Shown here one piece after another: positions 1 through 7,638 of a DNA stretch of 25,806 nucleotides. Where the stretch lies: assembly GCA_964434735.1 (NCBI GenBank), contig CAYSWK010000012.1, positions 1 through 25,806 of the forward strand. Direction: 5' to 3'. The notes beneath the pieces are model-generated. The model worked only from the letters and a program-made list of their open reading frames with translations. It searched no databases and had not been told where the DNA came from. Made by a program: the position numbers and the translations under genes. The stretch is from CAYSWK01 sp964434735. Lineage in GTDB: Archaea > Micrarchaeota > Micrarchaeia > Anstonellales > Bilamarchaeaceae. Numbering within the stretch: the first letter of the stretch is position 1; each line of letters begins with the position of its first letter.

Positions 1-5
1 TGCAT

Positions 6-32
6 AGAGCCTCTCTTGAGGGGCTCTTTCTT
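6..32 (+). terminator. Hairpin plus T-rich tail, end of an upstream transcript
   Basis: Bases 6-14 pair with 19-27 to give a 9-bp stem with one G-T pair and a CTTG loop, followed by TTTCTT. This resembles a rho-independent terminator for a plus-strand gene or RNA lying to the left of the window. Archaeal termination mainly needs the T-run, so the hairpin may be incidental or may stabilise a 3' end. Confidence 0.5.
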
Positions 33-74
33 AAGGCTATACTCAAATGTATCAGATTAACCACTTTTTACCAT

Positions 75-1385
75 ATGTTACGTTTACTACATTCAAATGG
101 TGTGCCTGCACATTTTTTTGAAAACGGGAAATGGAGGCAACGTAATCGTCAAGGTAAGCGATACACTGTGCAAACAAGTGAAACTACTCATTTCTTCAAT
201 TGGGCGCAAGGGATTACCTCTTCGTTCCAGTCACGAAGTGCAATCGAACCCGTTTGTAATTGCTTGAAAGACCGAACGGGGATTGAAAACGTCGGATTTG
301 AAATTACCGAACCTGCACGTTTCCAGCTTGCGCGTTTTTTTGGCGTTCCGGCACAGACCGTCTTTTTTGCAACTTCAAGTAGCTATTGCATTCCGTATTA
401 TTTACGTGTCATTGGACGCCTTCATCAAAGGTATCATGCGCTTCTAAGTGATGAGGAATTGGAAGCAACAGGGACGTTTGTAAAGGGCGAAAAACATCAG
501 TTTGAAGTTCTTACTTGGCCAAATCATAATGAACGATTTGCAGAGGATCCGATCTCGTTTGTTCCACCTCAGGAAGTTCATATTGCCTCATTGGATGCAA
601 ATACATTGGCAGAAAAAGCATATTCTATCGATGGCCCCCTATTCCTTCTTGCAAGCCACGTAGGTCGAATCACGGGTAAAAAGCTCGATGTTGCCGCCTT
701 GGTCGATGCGCTTGCAGCACGAAAAGATCCCGCCTACCTTGTTATTGATGGAAATATGTCCTTTCTTGTCGAGCCGATTGATGTCAAGGCGCTTGGATTA
801 GCGGGATACATTACAGGGACTTCAAAAACTATTGGTGCCGAGCCTATTGTTGGTCTGGGATATATTCGAGAAGATTTATTGAATGGACTTAAATTAACAG
901 AAGAGGAAAAAATCGCATTCCAGTTTTCACCCGATACGTTGTTTGCAAAAGGAACGAATGCTGCGTTTTGGACAAGTATCATAGAATTATCATGTTTTAA
1001 TTCATTTTTTCCTTCTGCATTTGATTATTTTTCTTCGGGAAGAGCTGCCTTGATCAAGTCCAAGCTTCAAGCTCAATTGCCCGAAAACCCCCTTTGGCTT
1101 AATTATTTTGGGGATTCGAACTTTTTCATGTTTCTGTTTTCAAAGACTCAGCCCTGGCGTTTTGGAATGCCTCAGCATGAAACAACGGATGGGCTGATCA
1201 CATCTTTCGCAAACCACGGCGTTTTGGTTGCAGAAATGCCCCGCGAATACTCATTTTTCAAGGATCCAGAGAAGCGCATCCGCATTTCATGGAACCATCT
1301 GAATACGCCAGAGGATATCGATGCATTACTTCGCGCTTTTGCCACCTACAAGGAGGAATTACATGAAATCTATCGTACTTGTTGA
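75..1385 (+). CDS. Class V-type (fold type I) PLP-dependent enzyme
   Basis: A 436-residue protein that looks like the cysteine desulfurase/isopenicillin-N-epimerase branch of PLP enzymes. Visible landmarks are a Gly/Ser-poor loop ATSSSY (about 100-104), the co-factor Asp in VIDGNMSF (D225), and the Schiff-base Lys in GTSKTIGAEP (K251). The C-terminal domain ends with the RISWNH segment expected to hold substrate carboxylate. The substrate cannot be read from sequence: aminotransferase, desulfurase, lyase and epimerase all occur in this fold. No Cys-bearing loop typical of desulfurases is evident, so sulfur transfer is not favoured. The stop lies 23 bases inside the next gene, so the two are translated together. 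The start is the first ATG; no clear Shine-Dalgarno precedes it. Confidence 0.8.
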   Translation: MLRLLHSNGVPAHFFENGKWRQRNRQGKRYTVQTSETTHFFNWAQGITSSFQSRSAIEPVCNCLKDRTGIENVGFEITEPARFQLARFFGVPAQTVFFATSSSYCIPYYLRVIGRLHQRYHALLSDEELEATGTFVKGEKHQFEVLTWPNHNERFAEDPISFVPPQEVHIASLDANTLAEKAYSIDGPLFLLASHVGRITGKKLDVAALVDALAARKDPAYLVIDGNMSFLVEPIDVKALGLAGYITGTSKTIGAEPIVGLGYIREDLLNGLKLTEEEKIAFQFSPDTLFAKGTNAAFWTSIIELSCFNSFFPSAFDYFSSGRAALIKSKLQAQLPENPLWLNYFGDSNFFMFLFSKTQPWRFGMPQHETTDGLITSFANHGVLVAEMPREYSFFKDPEKRIRISWNHLNTPEDIDALLRAFATYKEELHEIYRTC

Positions 1386-2658
1386 TCCTGCTAAATCTTC
1401 AAAATCAACATATGGAAACGCAACTGCATTGAGCATGTTCGTACTTCGAGAAATTGCCGAACGAAAAGGGCATCGTGCAACCATCGTTAATCTTTCAAAA
1501 CAAGGCGAAGACGCACTTTTTGAAATTATAAAAGGGGAAAAACCAGATATTATCGGATTCACTGCCACTTCCCCGGCACATGCACAAACAGTTTCACTTG
1601 CAAGGAAAATTCGTGCAGAGTATCCACAAATTCAACTCATCAAAGGCGGCATTCATGAACGATACGGAGCTGAATTTTCAAGAAGGGATCCAACTTATCC
1701 GTTTGATGTTTCTTTCGTAGGTGAGTCGGATCTTGCGTTTGCCAGGTTTCTTGAGGGAAACATGGGTGGGCCACTTATTCGAACACATGATGTGCTTCCA
1801 AGGGATTTTGTCGTTTCTGCCCCACGCGAAGATACGGTAGAACCTCCTTTTGAACTACTTGGAGGCTCAAGAATGATTCGCCTGCAATCGATGAGAGGGT
1901 GTGGCTTTGGCTGCGATTACTGTGCAATAAAAGGAGTAAGCAGGCGTCTTGATCCTTCTTTTGTCATACAATACCTAAGAGATGCTTCAGAATTAGGTGT
2001 TGATCGAATCTTTTTTGAAGATGCAACCTTTACTATTGATAGACATCGATCAGGAATTGGAGTAATTGCTGCAAAAAACTGGGATCGAGGCTGGACGTAT
2101 CAGTTTAGTAAGGGGATGCAAAAAGCAGGTTTGCATACTAAATTGGGGATAGGAGTTCAAACCCGTATTGATTGTCTTGATCTTGATACGGCACATCTCT
2201 TAGTTGATGCAGGGGTACAAACAATCTATATCGGAATTGAATCATTAGGAGCGTCAGTAGATGTTTCAAAAGGGCTACAAGGAAACTGCGATACTGTTCA
2301 GTATATTCAAGCAGCCATACGCGTAGGGCTTAAAATAACCGTATCTCTTATCTGCGATCTGGGTACTGATAAAGAGTTTAGGCAAACACTTCATGTGCTT
2401 AGTGGTCTAGGCATACATGAAATTTTCATGGAGGCATACAAGCTATTTCCAGGGGCCGTTAGTGCAAAGGAGTATCCAGAAGGAATACTTCAAGCATATG
2501 AATTAGGAATAGGCAAAACAGGTTCAGTTAATTCTGAGGATGATAATTGTGTTTTGAAGACCGATGTAGGCCGTACTAATGAACGTTACGGACTTGCAGA
2601 TAGTATTTTTCATGACCTTTATCGAAAGGTTGATGAAGGGCACTTCATTAAATTATGA
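1363..2658 (+). CDS. B12-binding-domain radical SAM protein
   Basis: A 431-residue two-domain protein. Residues 1-140 form a flavodoxin-like cobalamin-binding-type domain (IIGFTATSP at 63-71). The radical SAM core follows, with CGFGCDYC giving C180, C184 and C187 for the [4Fe-4S] cluster, and the conserved YIGIESLG strand later on. I do not see the DxHxxG lower-ligand motif of base-off cobalamin proteins, so cobalamin binding is uncertain. Start chosen at 1363, not the earlier in-frame ATG at 1321, because AAGGAGG (1350-1356) sits six bases upstream. It overlaps the PLP gene by 23 bases, which suggests one pathway. Members of this superfamily do methylations, ring changes and C-C bond formation; the reaction here is unknown. 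The end overlaps the convergent rhodanese gene by six bases. Confidence 0.85.
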   Translation: MKSIVLVDPAKSSKSTYGNATALSMFVLREIAERKGHRATIVNLSKQGEDALFEIIKGEKPDIIGFTATSPAHAQTVSLARKIRAEYPQIQLIKGGIHERYGAEFSRRDPTYPFDVSFVGESDLAFARFLEGNMGGPLIRTHDVLPRDFVVSAPREDTVEPPFELLGGSRMIRLQSMRGCGFGCDYCAIKGVSRRLDPSFVIQYLRDASELGVDRIFFEDATFTIDRHRSGIGVIAAKNWDRGWTYQFSKGMQKAGLHTKLGIGVQTRIDCLDLDTAHLLVDAGVQTIYIGIESLGASVDVSKGLQGNCDTVQYIQAAIRVGLKITVSLICDLGTDKEFRQTLHVLSGLGIHEIFMEAYKLFPGAVSAKEYPEGILQAYELGIGKTGSVNSEDDNCVLKTDVGRTNERYGLADSIFHDLYRKVDEGHFIKL

Positions 2659-2964
2659 TTTTTCTAACTTAAACCCATCTTCAATCCAGGCAACAATTCC
2701 GCCCGCTAAATTGTGAACTCTAAACCCAAGCATTTCGAGGATCCTGATCGCATACGAGCTTCTTCCCCCCGAGTGGCAATATACAACGTATTCTTTAGAT
2801 TTGTCAAGTTTTTTTACTTTTGAAGAAAATTCTTTATCGTTAATGTCGATGCAAATCGCACCCTTAATTTTTCCTTCTTTGATTTCTTCAAGTGATCTGA
2901 CATCTAGAAAAACGATTTCGCCCTTCGCATTTCGTTCAAAAGCTTTTTCACAAGATATGTTCAT
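2653..2964 (-). CDS. Single-domain rhodanese-like sulfurtransferase
   Basis: A 103-residue protein filling one rhodanese domain. It has the active-site loop CHSGGRS starting at C63, the early VFLDVRSLEE strand (18-27) and the GGIVAW segment (88-93). The family carries sulfur as a persulfide on the loop Cys, for example for thio-modification or cyanide detoxification; the substrate here is not evident. It is soluble, with no signal peptide. A TATA-like box far upstream (3136-3143) and a structured stretch between suggest a regulated leader. Confidence 0.88.
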   Translation of the reverse strand: MNISCEKAFERNAKGEIVFLDVRSLEEIKEGKIKGAICIDINDKEFSSKVKKLDKSKEYVVYCHSGGRSSYAIRILEMLGFRVHNLAGGIVAWIEDGFKLEKS

Positions 2965-2995
2965 ACTATCACAAATAAGAAGAAATAAGCTAGGT

Positions 2996-3116
2996 GCAGG
3001 AATTTCACAGTTTTATCTAATTAAAATAAAACTGAATTGAACCTGCCTATGTCGCTTTCAGCATTATCATCGGATTTCTCCTCATAAAAGCAACTGCAGG
3101 CGACCACATAGCCGAT
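2996..3116 (-). promoter_or_regulatory. Structured, possibly regulatory 5' leader of the rhodanese gene
   Basis: This covers most of the 299-base gap between the rhodanese gene and tRNA-Lys. On the minus strand: CTATGT (3111-3106) can pair with ACATAG (3052-3047), and CGC with GCG inside it. A strong Shine-Dalgarno-like GAGGAG (3083-3078) lies seven bases before an ATG (3070) that opens a seven-codon frame, MIMLKAT, closing at 3047. Right after that stop comes a hairpin in which GCAGG (3046-3042) pairs with CCTGC (3000-2996) and CAGTTTTAT (3034-3026) pairs with ATAAAACTG (3016-3008), separated by a symmetric internal loop. GCAGG could instead pair with CCTGC at 3100-3096. It matches no riboswitch class I know. 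Confidence 0.35.
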
Positions 3117-3135
3117 CTGTCAACCTAGCTTATGG

Positions 3136-3143
3136 TTTATATT
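3136..3143 (-). promoter_or_regulatory. TATA-like box, rhodanese leader
   Basis: AATATAAA on the minus strand. A start about 26 bases downstream would fall near 3113, just before the paired elements of the leader. Weak call, as AT-rich sequence gives such boxes by chance. Confidence 0.3.
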
Positions 3144-3212
3144 GTAGAGACGCTATCTTTTTAAATGGTTTTAAGCCCAATGTGCTATACAATTTCAGTA
3201 ACTTAGAAGTTG

Positions 3213-3247
3213 TATCGTTTTTTTAGTAGTCAGGACTCGAAACGATA
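3213..3247. repeat. 8-bp inverted repeat just upstream of tRNA-Lys
   Basis: TATCGTTT (3213-3220) and AAACGATA (3240-3247) are perfect reverse complements 19 bases apart, 16 bases before the tRNA. The left arm is followed by a T-run and a possible TATA element (3219-3226) for the tRNA. It could be a hairpin or a protein site; no function is evident. Confidence 0.4.
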
Positions 3248-3263
3248 AGAAGATCGGTACGGT

Positions 3264-3337
3264 GGGCTCATAGCTCAGCTTGGTAGAGCGACGGACTTTT
3301 AATCCGCAGGCCGGGAGTTCAAATCTCCCTGAGCCCG
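3264..3337 (+). tRNA. tRNA-Lys (anticodon TTT)
   Basis: A full cloverleaf can be drawn. The acceptor GGGCTCA pairs with TGAGCCC, the D arm is GCTC/GAGC, the anticodon loop CTTTTAA reads TTT, the T arm is GGGAG/CTCCC with loop TTCAAAT, and the discriminator is G. The first anticodon-stem pair is an A-C mismatch. No CCA is encoded and there is no intron, both usual for archaea. It reads Lys AAA/AAG codons. Confidence 0.95.
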
Positions 3338-3363
3338 TATCTTATTTATTAGGTGATTATTTT

Positions 3364-3636
3364 ATGGGAGAAAATTGCTGTAATTCAGGAAATTGTAAAG
3401 AACAAGAAATGGACAAATCGACATACATGCTTCATTCGCTTGGCGAATTGGCAGATGCTGCCTGGGCAGAACTTGTAAAGGACAAGCTTAAGGCAAAGTT
3501 TGAGTCCAAGCAAGGCAAGAAAATGGATGCATTGGTTGAATTCCTCTTTGATGCGACTCTTCTTAAATGGGAAAAACCTGAGGAGTTTGAAAAACAGGAA
3601 AAGGAGCTTGGAAAGAAATTATCCGCACTTCTTTAA
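3364..3636 (+). CDS. Small protein with Cys-rich N-terminus, unknown
   Basis: A 90-residue protein I do not recognise. The N-terminus has a CC..C pattern (CCNSGNC, C5, C6 and C11) that could bind a metal or cluster. The rest is a Lys/Glu-rich, predicted helical region without membrane segments or signal peptide. Start chosen at 3364 with AGGTGA at 3351-3356; the longer frame from 3280 begins inside the tRNA and is not used. It ends 14 bases before the convergent thioredoxin reductase gene. A redox or metal role is only a guess from the cysteines and neighbours. Confidence 0.7.
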   Translation: MGENCCNSGNCKEQEMDKSTYMLHSLGELADAAWAELVKDKLKAKFESKQGKKMDALVEFLFDATLLKWEKPEEFEKQEKELGKKLSALL

Positions 3637-3656
3637 TTTCTTTTTAGTTTTATTCC
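3637..3656 (+). terminator. T-rich archaeal-type terminator
   Basis: CTTTTTAGTTTTATT follows directly after the small Cys-rich gene. Runs of T on the coding strand are enough for archaeal RNA polymerase to terminate. The tract overlaps the last codons of the convergent gene. Confidence 0.35.
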
Positions 3657-4585
3657 CCGTATACTCTTTTTACGTACTCAAAAGCAGAATATGCAGCCAA
3701 AACACCTTCTGCAGAGCCGGTGATTGCTTGCTTGAACTTTGTGTCAACACAATCTCCTGCCGCAAACACTCCTGGAATGTTTGTTTCAGCCGCGCGTGAT
3801 ATTACGATGTCTCCTCGTCTGTCAAGATTAACTCCTATCGAGGCAGCAAGCTGCGTTTGGGGAACATGGCCAATTTCAACAAATACGCCGTCTGTTTTGA
3901 ATTCAGTTGAGCCGTTATGGGGTTTGTCAAAAACAACATGGGTTACCTTTTCATTGCCTTTAATCTGAGTAATATTCGTGTTGGTGATTATTTCCATCTT
4001 TCCTTCTTTTATTTTTTGTTCAACGCGGACCATGTTGACGGGTTCAGGACGTATCTTGTCGCCCCTATATACCATAATTACTTTTTTTGCCCATTGGGTG
4101 AGTAAAACTGCTTCTTTTGCTGCTGAGTCTGCTCCGCCCACTACGATTATTTCCTTTCCTTTATAGAAAAATCCATCACATAATGCGCAGTAGTGCACGC
4201 CCTTGTTCATATACTCAGATTCGCCAGGAACCCCTAGTTTTCTCCATTCAGTTCCTGTTGCAAATACTACTGTTCGGGTATCGAAGCTTGAGCCATCTTC
4301 AGTATGCACTTTAAATGTTTTATCCTGGCGGTGTTCGACTTTTACTACTTTGTCATCCTTGACGTTTTCTTCGCCAATATACTCAAGGGCATGTTCTTCA
4401 ATCTGTTTTGCAAGCGTTATACCATCAGTCATCTTTATTCCGGGCCAATTTCCGATTTCATTGGTAAGGATAATTGTCCCGCCGCGTATTTTGCTTATGA
4501 CGAGGGTTTTGAGCTTGAGCCTTCCAGCATACATTGCCGCTGAAAACCCTGCAACTCCGCCCCCAATTATGATGGTATCAAACAT
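3650..4585 (-). CDS. trxB: Thioredoxin reductase (FAD/NAD(P)-dependent)
   Basis: A 311-residue flavoprotein of usual length for low-molecular-weight thioredoxin reductase. It has the FAD dinucleotide motif GGGVAG (8-13), the redox-active pair CALC (C133, C136), the NAD(P) motif VGGADSA (149-155), and the C-terminal AAGDC segment that closes the FAD site. It would pass electrons from NAD(P)H to a small dithiol protein. The gene starts 16 bases after the glutaredoxin-like gene on the same strand, so that protein is the likely partner. Confidence 0.95.
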   Translation of the reverse strand: MFDTIIIGGGVAGFSAAMYAGRLKLKTLVISKIRGGTIILTNEIGNWPGIKMTDGITLAKQIEEHALEYIGEENVKDDKVVKVEHRQDKTFKVHTEDGSSFDTRTVVFATGTEWRKLGVPGESEYMNKGVHYCALCDGFFYKGKEIIVVGGADSAAKEAVLLTQWAKKVIMVYRGDKIRPEPVNMVRVEQKIKEGKMEIITNTNITQIKGNEKVTHVVFDKPHNGSTEFKTDGVFVEIGHVPQTQLAASIGVNLDRRGDIVISRAAETNIPGVFAAGDCVDTKFKQAITGSAEGVLAAYSAFEYVKRVYGE

Positions 4586-4601
4586 GTTCCCACGTATCGG
4601 T

Positions 4602-4844
4602 TTATTTCATTCCAAGTGCTTCTTTTATGCCCTTTTCGTTGTAACCGATAATTACTACTTTACCATCAATGACCGTTACGGGAATTCCGGTTTGTCGGCT
4701 AACCTTTTGCACTTCTTCACCATAAGCAGGATTTACATCGACGTCTTTCTCTATGTATTTTACACCTATTTTTGTGAGGAATTCCTTTACTTTTGTGCAC
4801 CAAGGACACCAAGGCGCCGAATATACTTCTACCGTATGCTGCAT
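4602..4844 (-). CDS. Glutaredoxin/NrdH-like redoxin
   Basis: An 80-residue thioredoxin-fold protein with the CPWC dithiol site (C13, C16), the cis-Pro segment TGIPVTV and the C-terminal GYNEKGI. This matches the glutaredoxin-like/NrdH family, reduced by thioredoxin reductase, not glutathione. Start chosen at the ATG at 4844. A GTG three codons earlier is in frame, but it overlaps the AGGTG Shine-Dalgarno that sits six bases before this ATG. It forms an operon with trxB. Confidence 0.92.
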   Translation of the reverse strand: MQHTVEVYSAPWCPWCTKVKEFLTKIGVKYIEKDVDVNPAYGEEVQKVSRQTGIPVTVIDGKVVIIGYNEKGIKEALGMK

Positions 4845-4880
4845 AAAAAACACCTAATTGTTCTTAATTCGCGCTTTGAG

Positions 4881-4888
4881 TTTATATA
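4881..4888 (-). promoter_or_regulatory. TATA box of the redoxin-trxB operon
   Basis: TATATAAA on the minus strand, about 40 bases before the ATG. A start about 26 bases downstream would give a leader of roughly 13-15 bases holding AGGTG. Confidence 0.45.
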
Positions 4889-4923
4889 TGTTGTTTTTAT
4901 CTGAGTAGCTCGCAGGTCGGTTC

Positions 4924-4934
4924 TTTTTTAAAAT
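4924..4934 (+). promoter_or_regulatory. TATA-like box of the DUF4234-like gene
   Basis: TTTTTTAAAAT on the plus strand, predicted to start transcription near 4955. This supports the ATG at 4962 and rules against the in-frame TTG at 4941. Confidence 0.4.
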
Positions 4935-4961
4935 TACTCTTTGAATGAATATGTGATAATT

Positions 4962-5273
4962 ATGACCATGAACAAGAGAAACCCGCTTTTTGCGGCAGGA
5001 TTAAGCATTATTACGCTTGGGATATATGCTCTTTATTGGTTTTATAAAACAAGAACTGAACTTAATGAAAGCGGCAGTGGAAACATGAACCCTATCCTTG
5101 CAACGGTGTTGCTTTTTGTTCCCCTTGCAAACCTTTATTCGTTGTGGGTTCTTTCAAATGATATTCAAACTGCAACCAAGGGAAGTGCAAATGGGATACT
5201 GGTATTCGTACTTATGCTTTTCCTTTTCCCTGCAGGAGTATATGTTGCCCAGGATGGCCTTAATAAGGCATAA
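4962..5273 (+). CDS. DUF4234-like small membrane protein
   Basis: A 103-residue protein with an N-terminal segment NPLFAAGLSIITLGIYALYWF that resembles the DUF4234 family, followed by two more hydrophobic stretches (about residues 40-62 and 76-96). The number of membrane helices is probably three to four. The function of the family is unknown. Start chosen at 4962, with GTGAT at 4953-4957 and a TATA-like box at 4924-4934; 4968 is the alternative. Confidence 0.7.
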   Translation: MTMNKRNPLFAAGLSIITLGIYALYWFYKTRTELNESGSGNMNPILATVLLFVPLANLYSLWVLSNDIQTATKGSANGILVFVLMLFLFPAGVYVAQDGLNKA

Positions 5274-5302
5274 TTTCCCTTTTTTCTTTTTTCATTCTTT
5301 TC
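5274..5302 (+). terminator. T-rich terminator
   Basis: Several T-runs (TTTCCCTTTTTTCTTTTTTC) follow directly after the DUF4234-like gene, a typical archaeal termination tract. Confidence 0.5.
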
Positions 5303-5311
5303 AATCAGGTA

Positions 5312-5319
5312 TTATAAAT
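5312..5319 (+). promoter_or_regulatory. TATA box of the 252-residue membrane protein gene
   Basis: TTATAAAT on the plus strand, centred about 26 bases before the ATG at 5342. The mRNA would be leaderless or nearly so. Confidence 0.55.
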
Positions 5320-5341
5320 CTTATTTCCCCAACTTAAAAGC

Positions 5342-6100
5342 ATGGCATCCGCAACGAAAAAATCCTCACGTTCAGAATTTCATCTTCTTTTTGCAAATGC
5401 ATGGGCATTTTATAAAAAAAGGTTTATGCTTCTTGCATTGTTTTCAATACCGTTTATCCTTGCTTTTTTGATTCCGGCGTTTGTCCCTACCCCAACGTAT
5501 ATCTCTTTAGGTGGGCTCTTTATCCGTACGGGCAGTATTCCTGAACTTTCGATCCCAGACCTTATCATAACTGCGTTGGCATATGGTATTTCGTTATTCA
5601 TTATTTCAGATACAATTGCAAACCTTTCATTGATTGTCAAGTCGCAAAAAACGGCAGTCATAACTCCTTCTGACGTTTGGAAAGCATTGAGTACCTACGC
5701 TTCAAGAATATTGTATGTTTCCTCAATCCAGGTTCTTTTCCTTGTGGCATTCCAGCTTTTTACGTTTGATTTGAACCTTCAAAACCTTCTCTTTCCGCCG
5801 CTTGCACTTATTGTATCCTGGTTGTTCTTCTTTTGTCCAACCGCAATTGTCATTGACAATGTATCAACATTCCAGTCCATTTACCTTTCAATAAAGCATG
5901 CTCTTCGAAAGCCGCTCTTTTTTGTTCTATGGCTTCTTACGGGGCTTGTAGGCTTAAGCGTTGCAAAAATCGTATTTTCTGTACTTGTGCCTTCATTCTC
6001 AGGGATTTTGGTAATGGTGTTTAATGCATTGATTCTCTTGCCGTTCCTCCTTGTACTTCAAATCTATATGTACATGGAGAAGTACCCTCTGGCAAAATAG
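5342..6100 (+). CDS. Multi-pass membrane protein, unknown
   Basis: A 252-residue protein with about six hydrophobic stretches: about 28-50, 75-100, 120-140, 145-170, 185-212 and 218-245. The NAWAFYKKRF start followed by helices resembles the archaeal/bacterial DUF975- or GDPD-membrane-domain-like families, but I cannot assign one. No catalytic motif is evident. The GNAT gene begins nine bases downstream on the same strand, so they are probably co-transcribed. Confidence 0.8.
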   Translation: MASATKKSSRSEFHLLFANAWAFYKKRFMLLALFSIPFILAFLIPAFVPTPTYISLGGLFIRTGSIPELSIPDLIITALAYGISLFIISDTIANLSLIVKSQKTAVITPSDVWKALSTYASRILYVSSIQVLFLVAFQLFTFDLNLQNLLFPPLALIVSWLFFFCPTAIVIDNVSTFQSIYLSIKHALRKPLFFVLWLLTGLVGLSVAKIVFSVLVPSFSGILVMVFNALILLPFLLVLQIYMYMEKYPLAK

Positions 6101-6109
6101 GGTTCTTGC

Positions 6110-6526
6110 ATGATCGTAGAACTTACCACTAAGGACAAGTTATTCGAGCAATGCAGAGAAATTAGAAAGAAAGTATATGTAGAGGGGGATAAAATCCCTC
6201 AACATTTAGAGCAGGAGCATGATGAAGTTGCCTTTCATTTTCTTTATTTATTAAACAAAAAACCTGTAGGTACTATTCGAATTAGATTTTTTGGGGAACG
6301 GGCAAAATTAGAGAGACTTTCTGTTCTTGAAGAATTTAGGGGGAATGGAATTGGTATTGAGTTAATTAATCATTCAATTGAATTCTGTAAGAAAAGGCAT
6401 ATGAAGAATATTATGATGCATGCCCGAATTTATCTTAAGAATTATTATTCTCAATTGGGGTTTGTGCCTGTCGGTCAACCTTTTTTGGAAGCGGGAATTG
6501 AGCATATCAAAATGGAACTTAAGTAG
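6110..6526 (+). CDS. GNAT family N-acetyltransferase
   Basis: A 138-residue single-domain GNAT protein. The acetyl-CoA motif A reads LSVLEEFRGNGIG (about 76-88), and the late segment YYSQLGFVPVGQPFLEAGIEH is typical of ElaA-like acetyltransferases. The acceptor substrate is unknown. It ends one base before the end of the convergent aminotransferase gene, so the two share no spacer. Confidence 0.88.
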   Translation: MIVELTTKDKLFEQCREIRKKVYVEGDKIPQHLEQEHDEVAFHFLYLLNKKPVGTIRIRFFGERAKLERLSVLEEFRGNGIGIELINHSIEFCKKRHMKNIMMHARIYLKNYYSQLGFVPVGQPFLEAGIEHIKMELK

Positions 6527-7630
6527 TTATCGTAATTTTTCGATAGTTTCTACAAGTTTTTTACATGCATCTTCAAGTATACTTTCAGGATACGTAAGGG
6601 AAAGTCGAGCAAACTCTTTGTAGTTGCCAAATGCCTTACCCGGCACTAGAGCAATTTTATGTTTGGCAAGCATTTCCTCAAATACTTTTTCTCCATCCAT
6701 TCCCAGTTTTGGAAAGAGGTAGAATCCTGCGCCCGGAGTTGTAAATTCCACGTTTCCACGGAGTACTTTTATACATGCATCTGCACGTTTTTTGCTTATC
6801 AGACGGGTTTTTTCAGCTAATTTTTCGTAATTATCAAGTGCCGCAATGCCTGCCTCTTGTATGAAAACCGGAACATTGGTAACTGAAATTTGCCCAAGTC
6901 GTACGAGTTCCTTGACTATCTTCTCATTTGCAACAACGTAGCCAAGTCTCCAGCCAGTCATTCCAAATGTTTTTGAGAAGGAATCTGTAATAATTACGTG
7001 TTCTTGGTAGGCTGGATGCGCTGGGATCTTGGTAAACGCAATCCCTCTGTATGCGCAATCCAGAAGAATATAAACTCCTTTTTTCTTTGCCAAGTCAATG
7101 AGCCTGTTTTCTTCTTCCATTGGCCATATATGGCTTGTCGGGTTGCAAGGGTTATTGAATATGATAAGTTTTGTTTTTTTCGTAATTGTCTTTTCAATCT
7201 TTTCGAAATCCAATTTCCAGTTATCGTTAAATGAGAGACTAATCCCCTTTGGAATTGCACCATATTCTTTGGCAATGAGCTCAAATGCCGTCCAATGTGG
7301 AGAGAAAAGAATTACTTCGTCCCCTTTTTTGAGGAGAGTTTTCATGACATAGTTTATTCCGTATTTTGATCCGGGCGTGATTACGACGTTTTCTGATGTG
7401 GCTTCGTGTAATTGCGCTAATCGTTCTCTTAATTCTTTTTGGCCTTGTACCGACGCATACTTTGTTTTGCCTTCTTTTATTGCTTTTATCGCTGCTTCAA
7501 CACATTCTGGGGCTGTTGGCCAGTCCGGTTCCCCTATGTTGAGCTTTACTATCCGGTGTCCGGCCTGTTCCATTTCAAATATCTTTTCGGTGATTTTGTA
7601 AAGCATACTATTACCTTGATTTACCGTCAT
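6527..7630 (-). CDS. Class I/II aminotransferase, likely for Phe/Tyr
   Basis: A 367-residue PLP enzyme of the aspartate/aromatic aminotransferase family. It has IGEPDW near the N-terminus (32-37), NNPCNPTS (159-166) with the ring-binding Asn, DCAYRG (D191, Y194) and the Schiff-base Lys in SFSKTFGMTGWRLG (K220). As last gene of the aromatic operon it most likely transaminates phenylpyruvate and hydroxyphenylpyruvate, but aspartate/glutamate specificity cannot be excluded. The ATG at 7630 lies eight bases after the ankyrin gene stop. An ATG at 7606 with AAGGTA before it is a possible alternative start. Confidence 0.9.
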   Translation of the reverse strand: MTVNQGNSMLYKITEKIFEMEQAGHRIVKLNIGEPDWPTAPECVEAAIKAIKEGKTKYASVQGQKELRERLAQLHEATSENVVITPGSKYGINYVMKTLLKKGDEVILFSPHWTAFELIAKEYGAIPKGISLSFNDNWKLDFEKIEKTITKKTKLIIFNNPCNPTSHIWPMEEENRLIDLAKKKGVYILLDCAYRGIAFTKIPAHPAYQEHVIITDSFSKTFGMTGWRLGYVVANEKIVKELVRLGQISVTNVPVFIQEAGIAALDNYEKLAEKTRLISKKRADACIKVLRGNVEFTTPGAGFYLFPKLGMDGEKVFEEMLAKHKIALVPGKAFGNYKEFARLSLTYPESILEDACKKLVETIEKLR

Positions 7631-7638
7631 TAGATTTT

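Noticed and set aside
3213..3337. tRNA-Lys as an integration site of a mobile element
   Set aside because: No integrase gene and no direct repeat of the tRNA 3' end were seen in the window; only a short inverted repeat precedes the tRNA.
3280..3363. N-terminal extension of the small Cys-rich protein into tRNA-Lys
   Set aside because: The extension would be coded by the tRNA itself; a Shine-Dalgarno and ATG at 3364 give a sound start.
4203..4904. 233-residue plus-strand open frame across trxB and the redoxin gene
   Set aside because: It runs antisense to two clearly conserved genes and their promoter, and its translation has no recognisable domain.
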